NCBI GenBank assembly: GCA_002490465.1
Contig: DKUB01000033.1
Span: forward strand, 1 to 64,000
Length of the DNA stretch: 64,000 nt
Direction of reading: 5' to 3'
DNA from: Lachnoclostridium sp. UBA7215
GTDB lineage: Bacteria; Bacillota; Clostridia; Lachnospirales; Lachnospiraceae
Below are positions 8,103 to 17,788 of this stretch, one piece after another. Position 1 is the stretch's first letter, and each line of letters opens with the position of its first letter. The position numbers were made by a program, and so were the translations under genes. The notes below the pieces were generated by a model, which worked only from the letters and a program-made list of their open reading frames with translations, did no database searches and was not told the DNA's origin.

Positions 8103-8957
8103 ATGACAATTGGAGAAAAGATTTATGAACTGCGTGTCCAGAAAGGACTGAGCCAGGAAAAGCTGGCAGAACTGTTAAAGGTATCAAGACAGGCGGTCTC
8201 AAAATGGGAACTGGGACAGGCCGTACCGGATGTTGAAAAAATTATCCGAATGAGTGAATTATTTTCCGTCAGCACAGATACCATCCTGTTAAAAGAAACT
8301 GCCGAAAGCCGCTCCCAGGACAACCCGCTTCATCTGGGTTCTGTTTATCTTGTCGTTAAAGATTTTGAAAAATCCGTTTCATTTTATGAGAAGCTGCTTG
8401 GCACGACAGCAGACAACCGCTGCCAGAGTGGAAATCAGTTTATCGAATTTTTTATTGACAATAAGTGTCTCGCCCTCATGAATGAAAAAAATATTCCGGG
8501 GCATATCACGAATTTTGACAGCCCCTATAAATTTGTACAAAATTATTGGGTCGAAAACCTGCTGCCGGAATACCGCCGGTTAAAAAGGCTGGCAATCGGA
8601 GAGCTCACAGCGATATTAAGAGCCAATCCCTCCTATTATTATTTTCACCTTACTGACCCGGACAACAATATCATTGAAATAACCGGAAGCCTCCCGGAAG
8701 TTGGCGATGAAGTGTGCCAGAGCTGCGGAATGAAAATGCAGTACGAAGACTTTGGAAAAAATGCGGATGGCAGTATCAATTCGAATTATTGCAAATACTG
8801 TTTCCCCGATGGAAAATTTGGAAAAGATGAAACGATGGAAGAAATGATCGAGAGTAACCTGGCATTTCTGGATGAGAGGGAAGGTGGAGCCCTTGCGCCA
8901 GAAGAAGCACGGGAAGAGATGACCGCCTATTTTCCCCTTCTGAAAAGATGGAGCTGA
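8103..8957 (+). CDS. Three-domain fusion: Xre HTH, VOC/glyoxalase-like, zinc ribbon
   Basis: 284 residues from the ATG at 8103 with AAGGAGG 7 nt upstream. Residues 1-65 are a Cro/C1 HTH (LSQEKLAELLKVSRQAVSKWE). Residues about 76-200 are a vicinal-oxygen-chelate fold like glyoxalase/bleomycin resistance proteins (HLGSVYLVVKDFEKSVSFYEKLLG ... DPDNNIIEITG), with His and Glu at the usual metal positions. Residues about 206-284 match the 'putative zinc ribbon' family (CQSCGMKM ... YCKYC, then TMEEMIE and FPLLKRW). A ligand-sensing or resistance regulator is plausible; the small molecule is unknown. Divergent from the LytTR operon. Confidence 0.85.
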   Translation: MTIGEKIYELRVQKGLSQEKLAELLKVSRQAVSKWELGQAVPDVEKIIRMSELFSVSTDTILLKETAESRSQDNPLHLGSVYLVVKDFEKSVSFYEKLLGTTADNRCQSGNQFIEFFIDNKCLALMNEKNIPGHITNFDSPYKFVQNYWVENLLPEYRRLKRLAIGELTAILRANPSYYYFHLTDPDNNIIEITGSLPEVGDEVCQSCGMKMQYEDFGKNADGSINSNYCKYCFPDGKFGKDETMEEMIESNLAFLDEREGGALAPEEAREEMTAYFPLLKRWS

Positions 8958-8996
8958 GAAACGGCAGCCTGAACCACACATTTCTCAGCCACATTT

Positions 8997-10094
8997 TTAG
9001 TACACGCGGGACTTAATGTCCTCAGCGGCATTTTCTGCTGTGTATACGCCCTCTTCCATGTACTGCATTGTTTCCGGCGTCTCACCTGCATGCAGCTTTT
9101 GAATTAACTCTGCCACAAGCGGTCCCTCTAACGGATTGCATTCCACATCTACATGGATTTTACCGGCAATCATCTGCTCAAAAGCATTCTTTGTTGCATC
9201 AAAAGATATCATAATAATATCACCGTCCGGACCACATGTGAGCCCTGCCTCTTCTATGGCCTCTATGGCGCCAAATGCTTCGTCATCATTCTGGCATACT
9301 ACAACATCAATGTCCTGGTATTTTTTCAGGAAAGCCTTCATAACTGCCTTTCCGCCATCCTGCGTAAACTCCCCGCACTGTTTGTCAAGCATTTTCCAAT
9401 TACTGTGGTCTTTGGCAACATTCTCAAATCCACTGGTCCTTCCCAGCGTTGCGGAAGCTCCTTCCGAGCCAAGTATCGTCAGAATATTAATATCCTCTGA
9501 GGCGCGCCCCTGCTTATTCAGATAATCAGACAGCCAGTTTGCTGCATCCTCACCCTCTTTGTTAAAGTCGGAGCCGACCCAGCAGCTATACAAACTCGTA
9601 TCACAGCTGATGTTTCTGTCAACAACAATAACCGGAATTTTGGCATCCTGCGCCTTTTTCAACACATCCTCATATCCCTTCTCAATAATCGGGTCCAACA
9701 CTATGTAGGATACTTTGTCTTTTATAAATTTCTCCAATGTCTCTATCTGCTTTTTGGGGTCATTATTACAGTCTACAAAATCAAACTGGTAACCATTTGC
9801 CTCTGTAAAAGTCTCCTTCATGGACTGCGTCTGTGCCATCCGCCAGCCGGATTCTGATCCAACCTGTGCAAAACCCACATGAATCAATCCGGAATCCGTA
9901 TTTGCAGCATCTCCTGCTGCCTCCTCCGTATTATTTGCGCTTTTATCTTCTTTAGAAAAACCGCTCATAGTACCCTGATCATCCTCAATCACAGCTTTTC
10001 CAAAAGGAGTCAGCACCATATTTTCTTCACTCTGGCATCCCGTCATAATAAAAATCATTGAAAAGCAAAGAAATGCCGATAATAATTTTTTCAT
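8997..10094 (-). CDS. Sugar-type periplasmic binding lipoprotein (YtfQ/RbsB-like)
   Basis: 365 residues. Lipoprotein signal with lipobox MTGC (Cys20), a low-complexity linker to about residue 70, then a type I periplasmic binding fold: IHVGFAQVGSESGWRMAQTQSMKE, VSYIVLDPIIEKGYEDVL, IPVIVVDRNI, VVVCQNDDEAFGAIEAIEEAG. The sequence is closest in pattern to galactofuranose-binding YtfQ. No ABC permease or ATPase is adjacent; instead it lies 14 nt downstream of a chemoreceptor gene, so a sensory role for a sugar is likely. Confidence 0.85.
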   Translation of the reverse strand: MKKLLSAFLCFSMIFIMTGCQSEENMVLTPFGKAVIEDDQGTMSGFSKEDKSANNTEEAAGDAANTDSGLIHVGFAQVGSESGWRMAQTQSMKETFTEANGYQFDFVDCNNDPKKQIETLEKFIKDKVSYIVLDPIIEKGYEDVLKKAQDAKIPVIVVDRNISCDTSLYSCWVGSDFNKEGEDAANWLSDYLNKQGRASEDINILTILGSEGASATLGRTSGFENVAKDHSNWKMLDKQCGEFTQDGGKAVMKAFLKKYQDIDVVVCQNDDEAFGAIEAIEEAGLTCGPDGDIIMISFDATKNAFEQMIAGKIHVDVECNPLEGPLVAELIQKLHAGETPETMQYMEEGVYTAENAAEDIKSRVY

Positions 10095-10108
10095 CCATGC
10101 CCCTCCTC

Positions 10109-11869
10109 TTAAATAACAAATTTGCTGACTTCCTTCTCAAGGTTGTCAGTTGCCTGTAAATTACTTCCGGACTGCTCTTTATTCTGATACAAATCATCCG
10201 ATAAATCAGTCACATTATCCGTTACGCTCTCTATATTGCGCGTACTTTCTTCTACGGCAGATAAAATTCCAGACATAGAAACTTTTATTGTATCAATCTC
10301 ACTCGCCAGCTGCTGTGCCTGCTCCATACAGTCCTGCATGACTTCATGAAAGCGAACGCCGTCTTCACGGTAACTGTTTCCGGTTTCAATCAGCTTTTCA
10401 TAACCGGCCAGTGTCTGTTCATTTAAAAATGTCAGCATATTCTCCGCTTCTTTGGCAAGGTCACGTACCATCTCCATAACCATATTACTTATTGATTGGA
10501 TTTCCTGTGCGCTCTGCGTTGTATCCTGCGAGAGTTTGCCAATTTCACCTGCTACAACCGCAAAACCCTTTCCCGCTTCTCCAGCCCTTGCCGCCTCAAT
10601 ATTGGCATTCAGTGACAAAAGCTCTGTCTGGGACGAAATTTCAAGAATCTTATCCGTGAGGGTGGCAATATTTTCTACTTTATGCGACTCTTCAATTTTT
10701 TCTTTCAGGGACTGCGCAATCTCGCTTGCCATTCCCTCTACCTGACTGCTTTTCTCCCTTGTTATATCTACAAGGCCTTTCGCTTTTTTATTTATATCGG
10801 AAACAAGAACAGAACCCCGACTGACCTGATTTTCCATTTCCTTCATGTATGTATTCATACGTTCCATAGCCCCATCCACTTCCTGGACACTTGCCATCGT
10901 CTGTTCCATCGCAGCACTCATTTGCACGACATTGTCAGATATTCCGGAAATTTTTTCATTCGAGTGGTCTGCATTCTCATTTGTCAAAAGAAGATTTTGG
11001 TTGAGCTCTTTTGTGTTGGCTGAAATATTTGTAATCACCGTATGTATATAATCAAGAAGATTATTAATATTCTCTGCAATCGCTCCCACCTCGTCCGTTG
11101 ACTTTACAGATATCTTTTGTGTCAGATCGCCATCAGTCTCAACGATGTCCCGTATCTTTTTATTAACTTTTTTAACACTCGCAAGAATGCCGCCAAGGAC
11201 AAAGGATATTAAAAGCGAACAAATGATAACAAGAAAAAACGCTACAAGAATTACCAGCCGGGTTGTACTGCTGATAGACTGCTGTAAGGAAGCAGCATCA
11301 TATTCAATACAAACAGCTCCTACCATTTCACCGGATTTATTGCTTATCGGTGCGACAGCGATAATCTCCTTTTTGTCCCCCAATGTCCGAATGGAATCAT
11401 ACGCAAAAGAGACGTCGTTCTTCATTGCCGCTTTCGCATTTTTCTGGTCAAAAACATCTGCCTGGGCACCCGTATCCATTCCCTGATGAGCATCTGCATA
11501 TATGTCCATTAAATAACACATTTGACCATTTTCATCATATCCCACCGTATAAATCCTGTCCACTCCAGCCCCCTCAACGATATCCGCAATCGCATCATAG
11601 ACGATCATATAGCCGGAGGATTCCGCCCCTTCCGAACCTATTTTTTGCATTGTGTCCCCATTAATCCTGGCCTCCGCCATCGTTACAATCGACAGCGCCC
11701 CCTGAGCTGCTGTTTCCGTACATTGAAGCCTGAACTCCCTTAGCACAAGCGTACTCAGTATAACCGCAATCAATATATTTACTACAATGACCGGTATCAG
11801 TATTTTACTGCGTATGCCAAACCGGATTCCTGAATTCCCCGGGCCCGCTGCTTTCGCATTTCCTGTCAC
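10109..11869 (-). CDS. Methyl-accepting chemotaxis protein
   Basis: 586 residues from a GTG at 11869 preceded by AAAGGGGGT. Transmembrane helix at about 23-45, extracellular CACHE-like sensor to about 205, second helix at about 205-228, HAMP, then the cytoplasmic signalling hairpin with the conserved tip [31 protein letters not shown]. It transmits ligand binding to CheW/CheA. The binding lipoprotein encoded 14 nt downstream is the probable ligand-binding partner. Confidence 0.93.
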   Translation of the reverse strand: MTGNAKAAGPGNSGIRFGIRSKILIPVIVVNILIAVILSTLVLREFRLQCTETAAQGALSIVTMAEARINGDTMQKIGSEGAESSGYMIVYDAIADIVEGAGVDRIYTVGYDENGQMCYLMDIYADAHQGMDTGAQADVFDQKNAKAAMKNDVSFAYDSIRTLGDKKEIIAVAPISNKSGEMVGAVCIEYDAASLQQSISSTTRLVILVAFFLVIICSLLISFVLGGILASVKKVNKKIRDIVETDGDLTQKISVKSTDEVGAIAENINNLLDYIHTVITNISANTKELNQNLLLTNENADHSNEKISGISDNVVQMSAAMEQTMASVQEVDGAMERMNTYMKEMENQVSRGSVLVSDINKKAKGLVDITREKSSQVEGMASEIAQSLKEKIEESHKVENIATLTDKILEISSQTELLSLNANIEAARAGEAGKGFAVVAGEIGKLSQDTTQSAQEIQSISNMVMEMVRDLAKEAENMLTFLNEQTLAGYEKLIETGNSYREDGVRFHEVMQDCMEQAQQLASEIDTIKVSMSGILSAVEESTRNIESVTDNVTDLSDDLYQNKEQSGSNLQATDNLEKEVSKFVI

Positions 11870-11959
11870 AAAAATACCCCCTTTACCATAAGCTAAATTA
11901 CTTTAATAATAATTATATCACTTTTGGGTAAAAGAAGCAACGAAAGAAGAAATTTCCTT

Positions 11960-12439
11960 TCAGCGGTTATCTACAGTCTCCGGGCATATATCATGCTCCG
12001 AAAGCCGTTTCCATGCCATGTCCTCCCATTTCGTCCCCGGCCGGCCATAATTGCAGTATGGATCAATTGATATACCACCCCGCGGTAAAAATCTGCCCCA
12101 CACCTCTATATATTTGGGATTCATCAGCTCCGTTAAATCTTTTCTTATCTGATTTACACAATCCTCATGAAACGCTCCGTGATTACGAAAGCTGAAAAGA
12201 TAGAGCTTCAGGGACTTGCTCTCTACCATCTTGATATCCGGAATATAGGAGATATAAATAGAAGCAAAATCCGGCTGGCCTGTAATAGGACAGAGACTTG
12301 TAAATTCCGGGCAGTTAAATTTCACAAAATAATCGCAGTCCGGGTGTTTATTATCAAATGTCTCCAACAGCTCCGGCGCATAACCGGACGGATAAGAGAC
12401 CGCTTTATTTCCAAGGAGTGTCAGTTCCTGTTTATTCAT
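11960..12439 (-). CDS. queF: NADPH-dependent 7-cyano-7-deazaguanine reductase
   Basis: 159 residues, unimodular QueF type. Reduces preQ0 to preQ1 in queuosine synthesis. The thioimide-forming Cys50 ([13 protein letters not shown]) with Asp57, the NADPH motif [13 protein letters not shown] and the substrate-binding HE pair (residues 91-92) are present. Ribosome binding site GGAG 7 nt upstream. The start overlaps the stop of the transporter gene by 4 nt (ATGA), indicating translational coupling. The remaining que genes are not in the window. Confidence 0.97.
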   Translation of the reverse strand: MNKQELTLLGNKAVSYPSGYAPELLETFDNKHPDCDYFVKFNCPEFTSLCPITGQPDFASIYISYIPDIKMVESKSLKLYLFSFRNHGAFHEDCVNQIRKDLTELMNPKYIEVWGRFLPRGGISIDPYCNYGRPGTKWEDMAWKRLSEHDICPETVDNR

Positions 12440-13146
12440 CTTTGTGCTCCTCTTCTCTCTTCTTCCAGCTCTAAGGGCCGGACTTTCCTTGCCAGATACA
12501 TAAACGGTGTATCGGCAAAAGCTACAATAACTTTAAACAGATACGTTGTCACTAAGATGCTGATAAATACGTCCAGCGGGTACGTTCCCCAGAAAGCAAG
12601 AGTAGTAAATACCACCGTATCTACAAGCTGGCTGATGCAGGTTGAGCCGTTATTGCGAAGCCACAAAAAACGCTTTCCGCCGCCGCTTTTTTTCCAAATC
12701 AGGTGATACAGTGCAACATCAATGCTCTGGGATACGGCATATCCCAAAAGGCTCGAGAGTGCTATCCGCGGCACAAGCCCAAACACCTGCTGCAAAGCCG
12801 GATCAATGTAGTCATTGGCATTTGGAATGAGATGAAGGGTACCCTGCGTACCCACAACCCACAGGACAGTAACACAAATACCAATCCACACAGCCCTTTG
12901 TGCACTTTTCTTTCCATACTTCTCAGACAATATATCCGTCACTAAAAAAGTTGCCGCATAAAGAACATTTCCCGCTGTCGTGGAAAGTCCAAAAAAATCC
13001 ACACATTTACAAACCTGAATATTGGCAAGAAGGGTCCCGAAAACAGTGAAAACATAAAGACCTGTTTTGCCAAAAACCTTGTACATTACAATTACCGATA
13101 CAAGAAAAAAAAGTATTGAAACTAAAAACATAATACTGTTAAACAT
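12436..13146 (-). CDS. Queuosine precursor transporter (YhhQ family)
   Basis: 236 residues with six or so hydrophobic helices. Family hallmarks: [18 protein letters not shown] after helix 3, [10 protein letters not shown] and [17 protein letters not shown]. YhhQ-type (DUF165) proteins import preQ0/preQ1 or related bases. Coupling with queF (ATGA overlap) fits salvage followed by reduction. GGAGGG lies 11 nt upstream of the start. No preQ1 riboswitch was visible in the 21 nt separating it from the MATE gene. Confidence 0.93.
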   Translation of the reverse strand: MFNSIMFLVSILFFLVSVIVMYKVFGKTGLYVFTVFGTLLANIQVCKCVDFFGLSTTAGNVLYAATFLVTDILSEKYGKKSAQRAVWIGICVTVLWVVGTQGTLHLIPNANDYIDPALQQVFGLVPRIALSSLLGYAVSQSIDVALYHLIWKKSGGGKRFLWLRNNGSTCISQLVDTVVFTTLAFWGTYPLDVFISILVTTYLFKVIVAFADTPFMYLARKVRPLELEEERRGAQR

Positions 13147-13167
13147 ACTATCACTATCCCTCCATAG

Positions 13168-14532
13168 CTATTTTCTATCCGGTTTGGCCCCGCGTGAAAG
13201 CTCACGTCCAACCACAACCAGCATTGTTGTAAAACTCGCCAATCCCCCTACGGCATTGGAAATGGGTTCTGCCAAAAACACACCGTCTGTACCAAGCCCA
13301 AAAAGTCCCGGCAAAACCAGAGTGAGCGGCACTACAATAATCACTTTCCTAAACAGAGAAAAGAAAATGGAATATTTTGATTTCCCGAGAGCGACAAACG
13401 TCAGCTGCCCGACAAATTGAAAGGCCATAAAGAAGAACCCGAAAAAATATAATTTTAATGCCCGCATGCCCGGCTCTAATAAAGCACTGCTTTCACTGAA
13501 CATACGAATGAACTGCTCTGGAAATAAAAGGGTCATTCCCCAAAAAAGCGCTGTAAAACCAATTGTTAGAATTGCCGTGACCATAATGGACCGCTTTACT
13601 CTGACATATTCCCCAGCACCGTAATTAAAACCTATTACCGGCTGCGCGCCATTCGTAATTCCCACAACGACAATATTGGCAATCTCTCTCACGGAATTCA
13701 GCACTGTCATGATACCGACATATAAATCCCCTCCATATATTTTTAATGTTCGGTTACATACAATCTGAACAATGCCGTTTGTTACTGCCATAATAAACCC
13801 GGACAGTCCAAGACTGACAATCTGCAGCACAAGGGCCGGCTGCAGTGCCATGTCTTTCATATGCAGACGAAACAGCGTTTTTTTGCCATGAAAAAAAACC
13901 AAAACGAGAATTGCCGTAAATAACTGGGATAATACCGTTGCAATTGCCGCTCCCCTGACACCCATTCCCAGGGCAAAAATAAAAACAGGATCTAAAATAA
14001 GATTCATAACTGCCCCGCCAGCTACCACCGCCATGCCGGTTTTGGGAAATCCCTGAGCATTAATAAAGGGATTCAGCCCCGTTCCTATCATGACAAACAC
14101 TGTTCCCAGCAAATAAATGCTGAGATAATTATCTGCATAAGCATAGGTTATGTCACTGGCTCCAAAGAGATAGAGAAGCGGGCGTTTCCAGATATATCCC
14201 ACAGACATAAGCACTATTGCCATCATAATAAGCAGAAAAAAAGTATGATTCATAATCCGGGAGGCACGTTTTTCCTCTCCCGCCCCGCGGGCAATCGAAA
14301 AAAGCGGGGCACCCCCCATAGAAAAAAGATTCGTAAATGCTGCTATCATTATAATAATCGGAAACACAAGTCCTATTCCCGTGAGGGCTGTGCCATCCGT
14401 CCCCGGCAGATGACCTATGTAAACCCTGTCCACCACATTATACAATAGCTGAAACAACTGGGCAACCGTAAGGGGAACTGCCTGCTGTAAAATATGTTTT
14501 GCTATACTGCCCTTTGAGAAATCATTTTTCAT
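13168..14532 (-). CDS. MATE-family multidrug/cation exporter
   Basis: 454 residues from the ATG at 14532; a GTG at 14547 is in frame but lies in the presumed ribosome binding site. Twelve hydrophobic helices and the two-fold MATE arrangement are visible (IAKHILQQAVPLTVAQLFQLLYNVVDRVYIGHL at the start, GMRALKLYFFGFFFMAFQFVGQ in the second half). Couples Na+ or H+ influx to export of organic cations. Upstream of the queuosine genes on the same strand; no functional link is apparent. Confidence 0.92.
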   Translation of the reverse strand: MKNDFSKGSIAKHILQQAVPLTVAQLFQLLYNVVDRVYIGHLPGTDGTALTGIGLVFPIIIMIAAFTNLFSMGGAPLFSIARGAGEEKRASRIMNHTFFLLIMMAIVLMSVGYIWKRPLLYLFGASDITYAYADNYLSIYLLGTVFVMIGTGLNPFINAQGFPKTGMAVVAGGAVMNLILDPVFIFALGMGVRGAAIATVLSQLFTAILVLVFFHGKKTLFRLHMKDMALQPALVLQIVSLGLSGFIMAVTNGIVQIVCNRTLKIYGGDLYVGIMTVLNSVREIANIVVVGITNGAQPVIGFNYGAGEYVRVKRSIMVTAILTIGFTALFWGMTLLFPEQFIRMFSESSALLEPGMRALKLYFFGFFFMAFQFVGQLTFVALGKSKYSIFFSLFRKVIIVVPLTLVLPGLFGLGTDGVFLAEPISNAVGGLASFTTMLVVVGRELSRGAKPDRK

Positions 14533-14550
14533 AAATGGCAGCCCCACCGA

Positions 14551-15249
14551 TTAATCTTCATCATCATAATCATCTTCATCGTCATAATCGTCATCATCAT
14601 AATAGCTGTCACTGTCAATAACAGTAACAATACATGCGGCATAAACTCCGCTGCCATCCACTGCCTTCGCCTGTACTGTTGCTGTACCGGGCTCTATCGC
14701 AACAAGACAGCCATCCTCGTCTACTTCTACCACGTCAGTATCAGAACTTGTCCATTCAATTGTTTTGTTTGTTGCATTTGACGGACTAATAACTGCAGTA
14801 AGTTCAAATTCAGAATCAATGTCATTATCAGAACCGGCATCCAGTGTAATTTTCGTCTTATTCAGGGAAATTTTGTCTACCTTAACGGTATCCGTAACAA
14901 CCACGCGGATTACGGTTTTCTTTTTTGCATTCACTTTTGCCGAGACGGTTACCTTTGCCGTACCTGCCTTTTTGCCCTTTAAAACACCTTTTTTACTGAC
15001 AGAAACTACATTTATATTGCTGGATTTATATTTCAGTTTTTTATTGACTTTGCCTGTCGCTGTCACCTTAGTTTTTAAAGTAAAGCTCTCACCCTTTGAC
15101 AGGGTTATCTTCTTACCGTTGACATTTGTAACACTGACCTTTTTTACTGCCCCGGCCTTTGCCTCAGCCAGAGGGGACTGTGTCGCAGCACACACTGTCA
15201 TAACAAGAGTAAGTGTAAGCGCTATTATATTTGCTGTCTGTCTCTTCAT
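14551..15249 (-). CDS. Secreted protein with Big2-type Ig-like domains and an acidic tail
   Basis: 232 residues from the ATG at 15249 (GAGGAAAAA upstream). Signal peptide about 1-30 (IIALTLTLVMTVCA...LAEAKA). Two bacterial Ig-like regions follow: one Lys-rich (about 35-115, KGESFTLKTKVTATGKVNKKLKYKSSN) and one Big2 (about 118-210, DKISLNKTKITLDAG ... WTSSDTDVVEVDEDGCLVAIEPGTATV). The last 20 residues are almost only Asp, Glu and Tyr. No LPXTG anchor. Probably cell-surface associated by charge; function unknown. Confidence 0.75.
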   Translation of the reverse strand: MKRQTANIIALTLTLVMTVCAATQSPLAEAKAGAVKKVSVTNVNGKKITLSKGESFTLKTKVTATGKVNKKLKYKSSNINVVSVSKKGVLKGKKAGTAKVTVSAKVNAKKKTVIRVVVTDTVKVDKISLNKTKITLDAGSDNDIDSEFELTAVISPSNATNKTIEWTSSDTDVVEVDEDGCLVAIEPGTATVQAKAVDGSGVYAACIVTVIDSDSYYDDDDYDDEDDYDDED

Positions 15250-15324
15250 TTTTTCCTCCATTCCGCCGCTCAAGCAGCACATCGTTTCTTATTCAATTAT
15301 TCTACCGTTGCCCACAGACGGCTG

Positions 15325-17136
15325 TCAAGCATTATCTTTCTTCCGGACAAGGGCGTTTACTGCCATCCCCAATCCTAACAGCCCCCAATATACAGGTGCA
15401 ACCGTCACTGTAGAGTCATTGGCAATTCCGGCCACCATATAGGAAAAACATCCAATCATCAGTGCCACTCCTATTTCCTCAAGGGCGCCAAGAGTGCGGC
15501 GGTAATACAGCCGCAGGCTGGATATAAAATATATAATAAAAATACCGAGAAAGGCAAGAAGCGAAATAAGTCCGGTCTGAACCCACGTCTGCAAATACAT
15601 ATTGTGGGGTTTTGTAACTGCTACACCATCATAATTCATATTCGTCTTCCCGACATAATCATTATTGGGAAACACCTCGGTAAAAGTATCCGGACCGGAG
15701 CCTGTCAGCACATAGCGGCCAAGCAGCGGTATCGTCCGGGACCAGATGTATCCCCTTTTGTCCCCAAAATGAAGATTATCGGCAAATCCAACAGCTGGAA
15801 TTTCCCGCAGGGAATCCAATTTTTTATGAATGGTGAACACCTGATATTTTTCATTTACTTTTGCTATCGTCCACCTTTTATTGATGGTAGGGTTAAATAT
15901 CTGCATTGCTGTCAGCTGCTCGCCATCTACCGTAACCGTTGTGGGATAGAGACGGAAATTATCAAACCGTTTATCCGAAAAAGTATAATAGCCTCCCTTT
16001 TCTTTTTGCAATGCAAGCGTTTCCCCATCATCACCTGATGTCAAAAACGGATTTGCTATATTGTCTGTACATTTTACATAAAAAACATCTCCATTTACCG
16101 TTTCTACCCGCAGCCCTTTCTCCGTATCTGACATCGACTGTATCAGGTGGTAATCCTCTGTGGGATGAAACAGCTTGTCTGTCCCATAGCGTATCTGTTC
16201 CGGAAAGAGAAAACAGATAACACCAATAAAAACAGCAAGTCCAACTATACCAACTGCTACTTTCTGATAACCAAGACTTTTTACTATCCTGTGCCATATA
16301 AAGATGACAAAAAAGACAAGCCCTGCCACAACACTGACGATACCGGTCAGGGACTGCGAGCCCAGCAGTGTTATTGTTAACAGGCAGGTCGTCACAATGG
16401 CAAGTATATTCCAAAAAGGATGGATTTTCTTCCAGTCCATAATGGCTGCTGCGATCACGCAGGGAAGGACAAGCGCCGCATAAGACCCGACATAATTAGG
16501 GTTATACAAAGTGGCATAAACCCATCCATCCGAGAAATTAAACCGATAGTTCATTTTCTCTTCACTGAGCAGATTCATAAAAAAACGCCCCATATCGCTG
16601 CGGAAAAAATCCATCTGCAAATACTGGAATGTGCCGATTAGCCCAATTATAAAACTGCCAAGAATAAGCGAATTCACAAGTAAGCGAACCATTTTTTCTG
16701 TCCCCACTGTCACATACGTATACAGAATGAGCATTATATATGCTGCCAGGACATTAAGCCCCTCCCACTGTTCATAGCTACCGGAAACGGCAAATTCACG
16801 GTATTCACTTAACAGAGCAGAAACTGCCGCAAATACCAGGTACAATATTATACAGAGCATCCCGGGACGGCGGACTTTATCCCAAAAAGCCAGAAATTCT
16901 TCTTTCCTTGTCAAGCGAATCACCAGCAGGGCAAGCATGAGCACAGCCAGCAGAATAAGTGCCCGTCCTTTCCAGTACAAAAATAAATCTACCGCTTTCT
17001 CAACATTTGAAAACCATGCATAATCCGCAAGTCCTGTATCATATTGTTTGACTGTAACAATAAGCGGAACAAAGGCAATCGCTGCCATAATCGGTGCTAT
17101 CCGCACGATATCCCGGTTTTCCTGCCGTTGTTTCAT
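15325..17136 (-). CDS. O-antigen ligase/polymerase-like membrane protein (Wzy_C type)
   Basis: 603 residues, about 10-12 membrane helices. The motif LYNPNYVGSYAALVLP (about residue 215) and GSQSLTGIVSV are typical of the Wzy/WaaL ligase family. A large extracellular loop lies at about 305-450, followed by helices near YVLTGSGPDTFTEVFPNN and KPHNMYLQTWVQTGLISLLAFLGIF, the conserved H-N-x-x-L element. Likely polymerises or ligates a surface glycan, but no polysaccharide cluster is adjacent. Confidence 0.8.
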   Translation of the reverse strand: MKQRQENRDIVRIAPIMAAIAFVPLIVTVKQYDTGLADYAWFSNVEKAVDLFLYWKGRALILLAVLMLALLVIRLTRKEEFLAFWDKVRRPGMLCIILYLVFAAVSALLSEYREFAVSGSYEQWEGLNVLAAYIMLILYTYVTVGTEKMVRLLVNSLILGSFIIGLIGTFQYLQMDFFRSDMGRFFMNLLSEEKMNYRFNFSDGWVYATLYNPNYVGSYAALVLPCVIAAAIMDWKKIHPFWNILAIVTTCLLTITLLGSQSLTGIVSVVAGLVFFVIFIWHRIVKSLGYQKVAVGIVGLAVFIGVICFLFPEQIRYGTDKLFHPTEDYHLIQSMSDTEKGLRVETVNGDVFYVKCTDNIANPFLTSGDDGETLALQKEKGGYYTFSDKRFDNFRLYPTTVTVDGEQLTAMQIFNPTINKRWTIAKVNEKYQVFTIHKKLDSLREIPAVGFADNLHFGDKRGYIWSRTIPLLGRYVLTGSGPDTFTEVFPNNDYVGKTNMNYDGVAVTKPHNMYLQTWVQTGLISLLAFLGIFIIYFISSLRLYYRRTLGALEEIGVALMIGCFSYMVAGIANDSTVTVAPVYWGLLGLGMAVNALVRKKDNA

Positions 17137-17244
17137 TATGCTTCCCTTCTTTCCAATATATTCACAGGCTACAATGTAAAAACAGCCCTGATTTTTGATT
17201 ATAGCAAGAAGTCAGCAACTTGGCAAGTTTCCATGCTTCCTTCA

Positions 17245-17788
17245 TAGGGCAATCACTTAATCGTTTGTGGAAAACAGATGGCGGTGTTATACGGTTTCTT
17301 GCCCTTGTATCACTCCCCGAAAAGTATGGCTTTCTCTGTCAGCTAAAAAACGCCATCCGAGCATTGTTTGAGCTGTCTGCCGCCCCATTCCCCTGCTTTT
17401 ACAGCACGTTTGCACTAGAGCCGCCACGCAGCGGTACTAATGCACCACCTGCTTGATTTATATACATACTGCGGACAGATGCTTTGCATCTGTCTATGGG
17501 GGAGCGACGCAAGAAAATAAAATCATTTATTTTTTGCGGCACTCCCCCATAGATTTGCACCTCTGGTGCAATCCGCAGTAATAAATTACTAAAGCAGGTG
17601 GTGCATAAAGGACCGGCGGGCGGCTGATGCTGCAAAAGCAGGGGAATGGGGCGGCAGACAGTGAGTTCTGCGATAGGATGGCATTTGGGCTGACAGAGAA
17701 AACCATTTACTTTTCGCAGGGAGTGTTATACCGGGCAACAACCGTATAACACCGCCATATTAACGTAAATGACTAAGCGATTGCCCTA
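17245..17788. repeat. 544-bp inverted-repeat (MITE-like) element with TA ends
   Basis: The whole gene-free stretch 17137-17785 is mostly this element. Ends are TAGGGCAATCACTTAATC (from 17245) and its complement GACTAAGCGATTGCCCTA (to 17788). The arms pair along most of their length: blocks ATGGCGGTGTTATACGGTT, TCTCTGTCAGC, CTGTCTGCCGCCCCATTCCC, TGCACCACCTGCTT and TATGGGGGAG occur in both arms, in order. Each arm carries its own small hairpin at the same place (AGATGC-TTT-GCATCT near 17481; TTGCACC-TCT-GGTGCAA near 17565) although the sequences differ. No ORF worth keeping. The TAG stop of the next gene is inside the right end. Confidence 0.8.

Noticed and set aside
13147..14560. preQ1 riboswitch expected upstream of queF and its transporter
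   Set aside because: Only 21 nt separate them from the MATE gene and no preQ1-type motif was seen upstream of that gene.
17399..17635. 78-codon open frame inside the 544-bp hairpin element
   Set aside because: It is antisense to the inverted repeat structure with no ribosome binding site; a by-product of the palindromic sequence.
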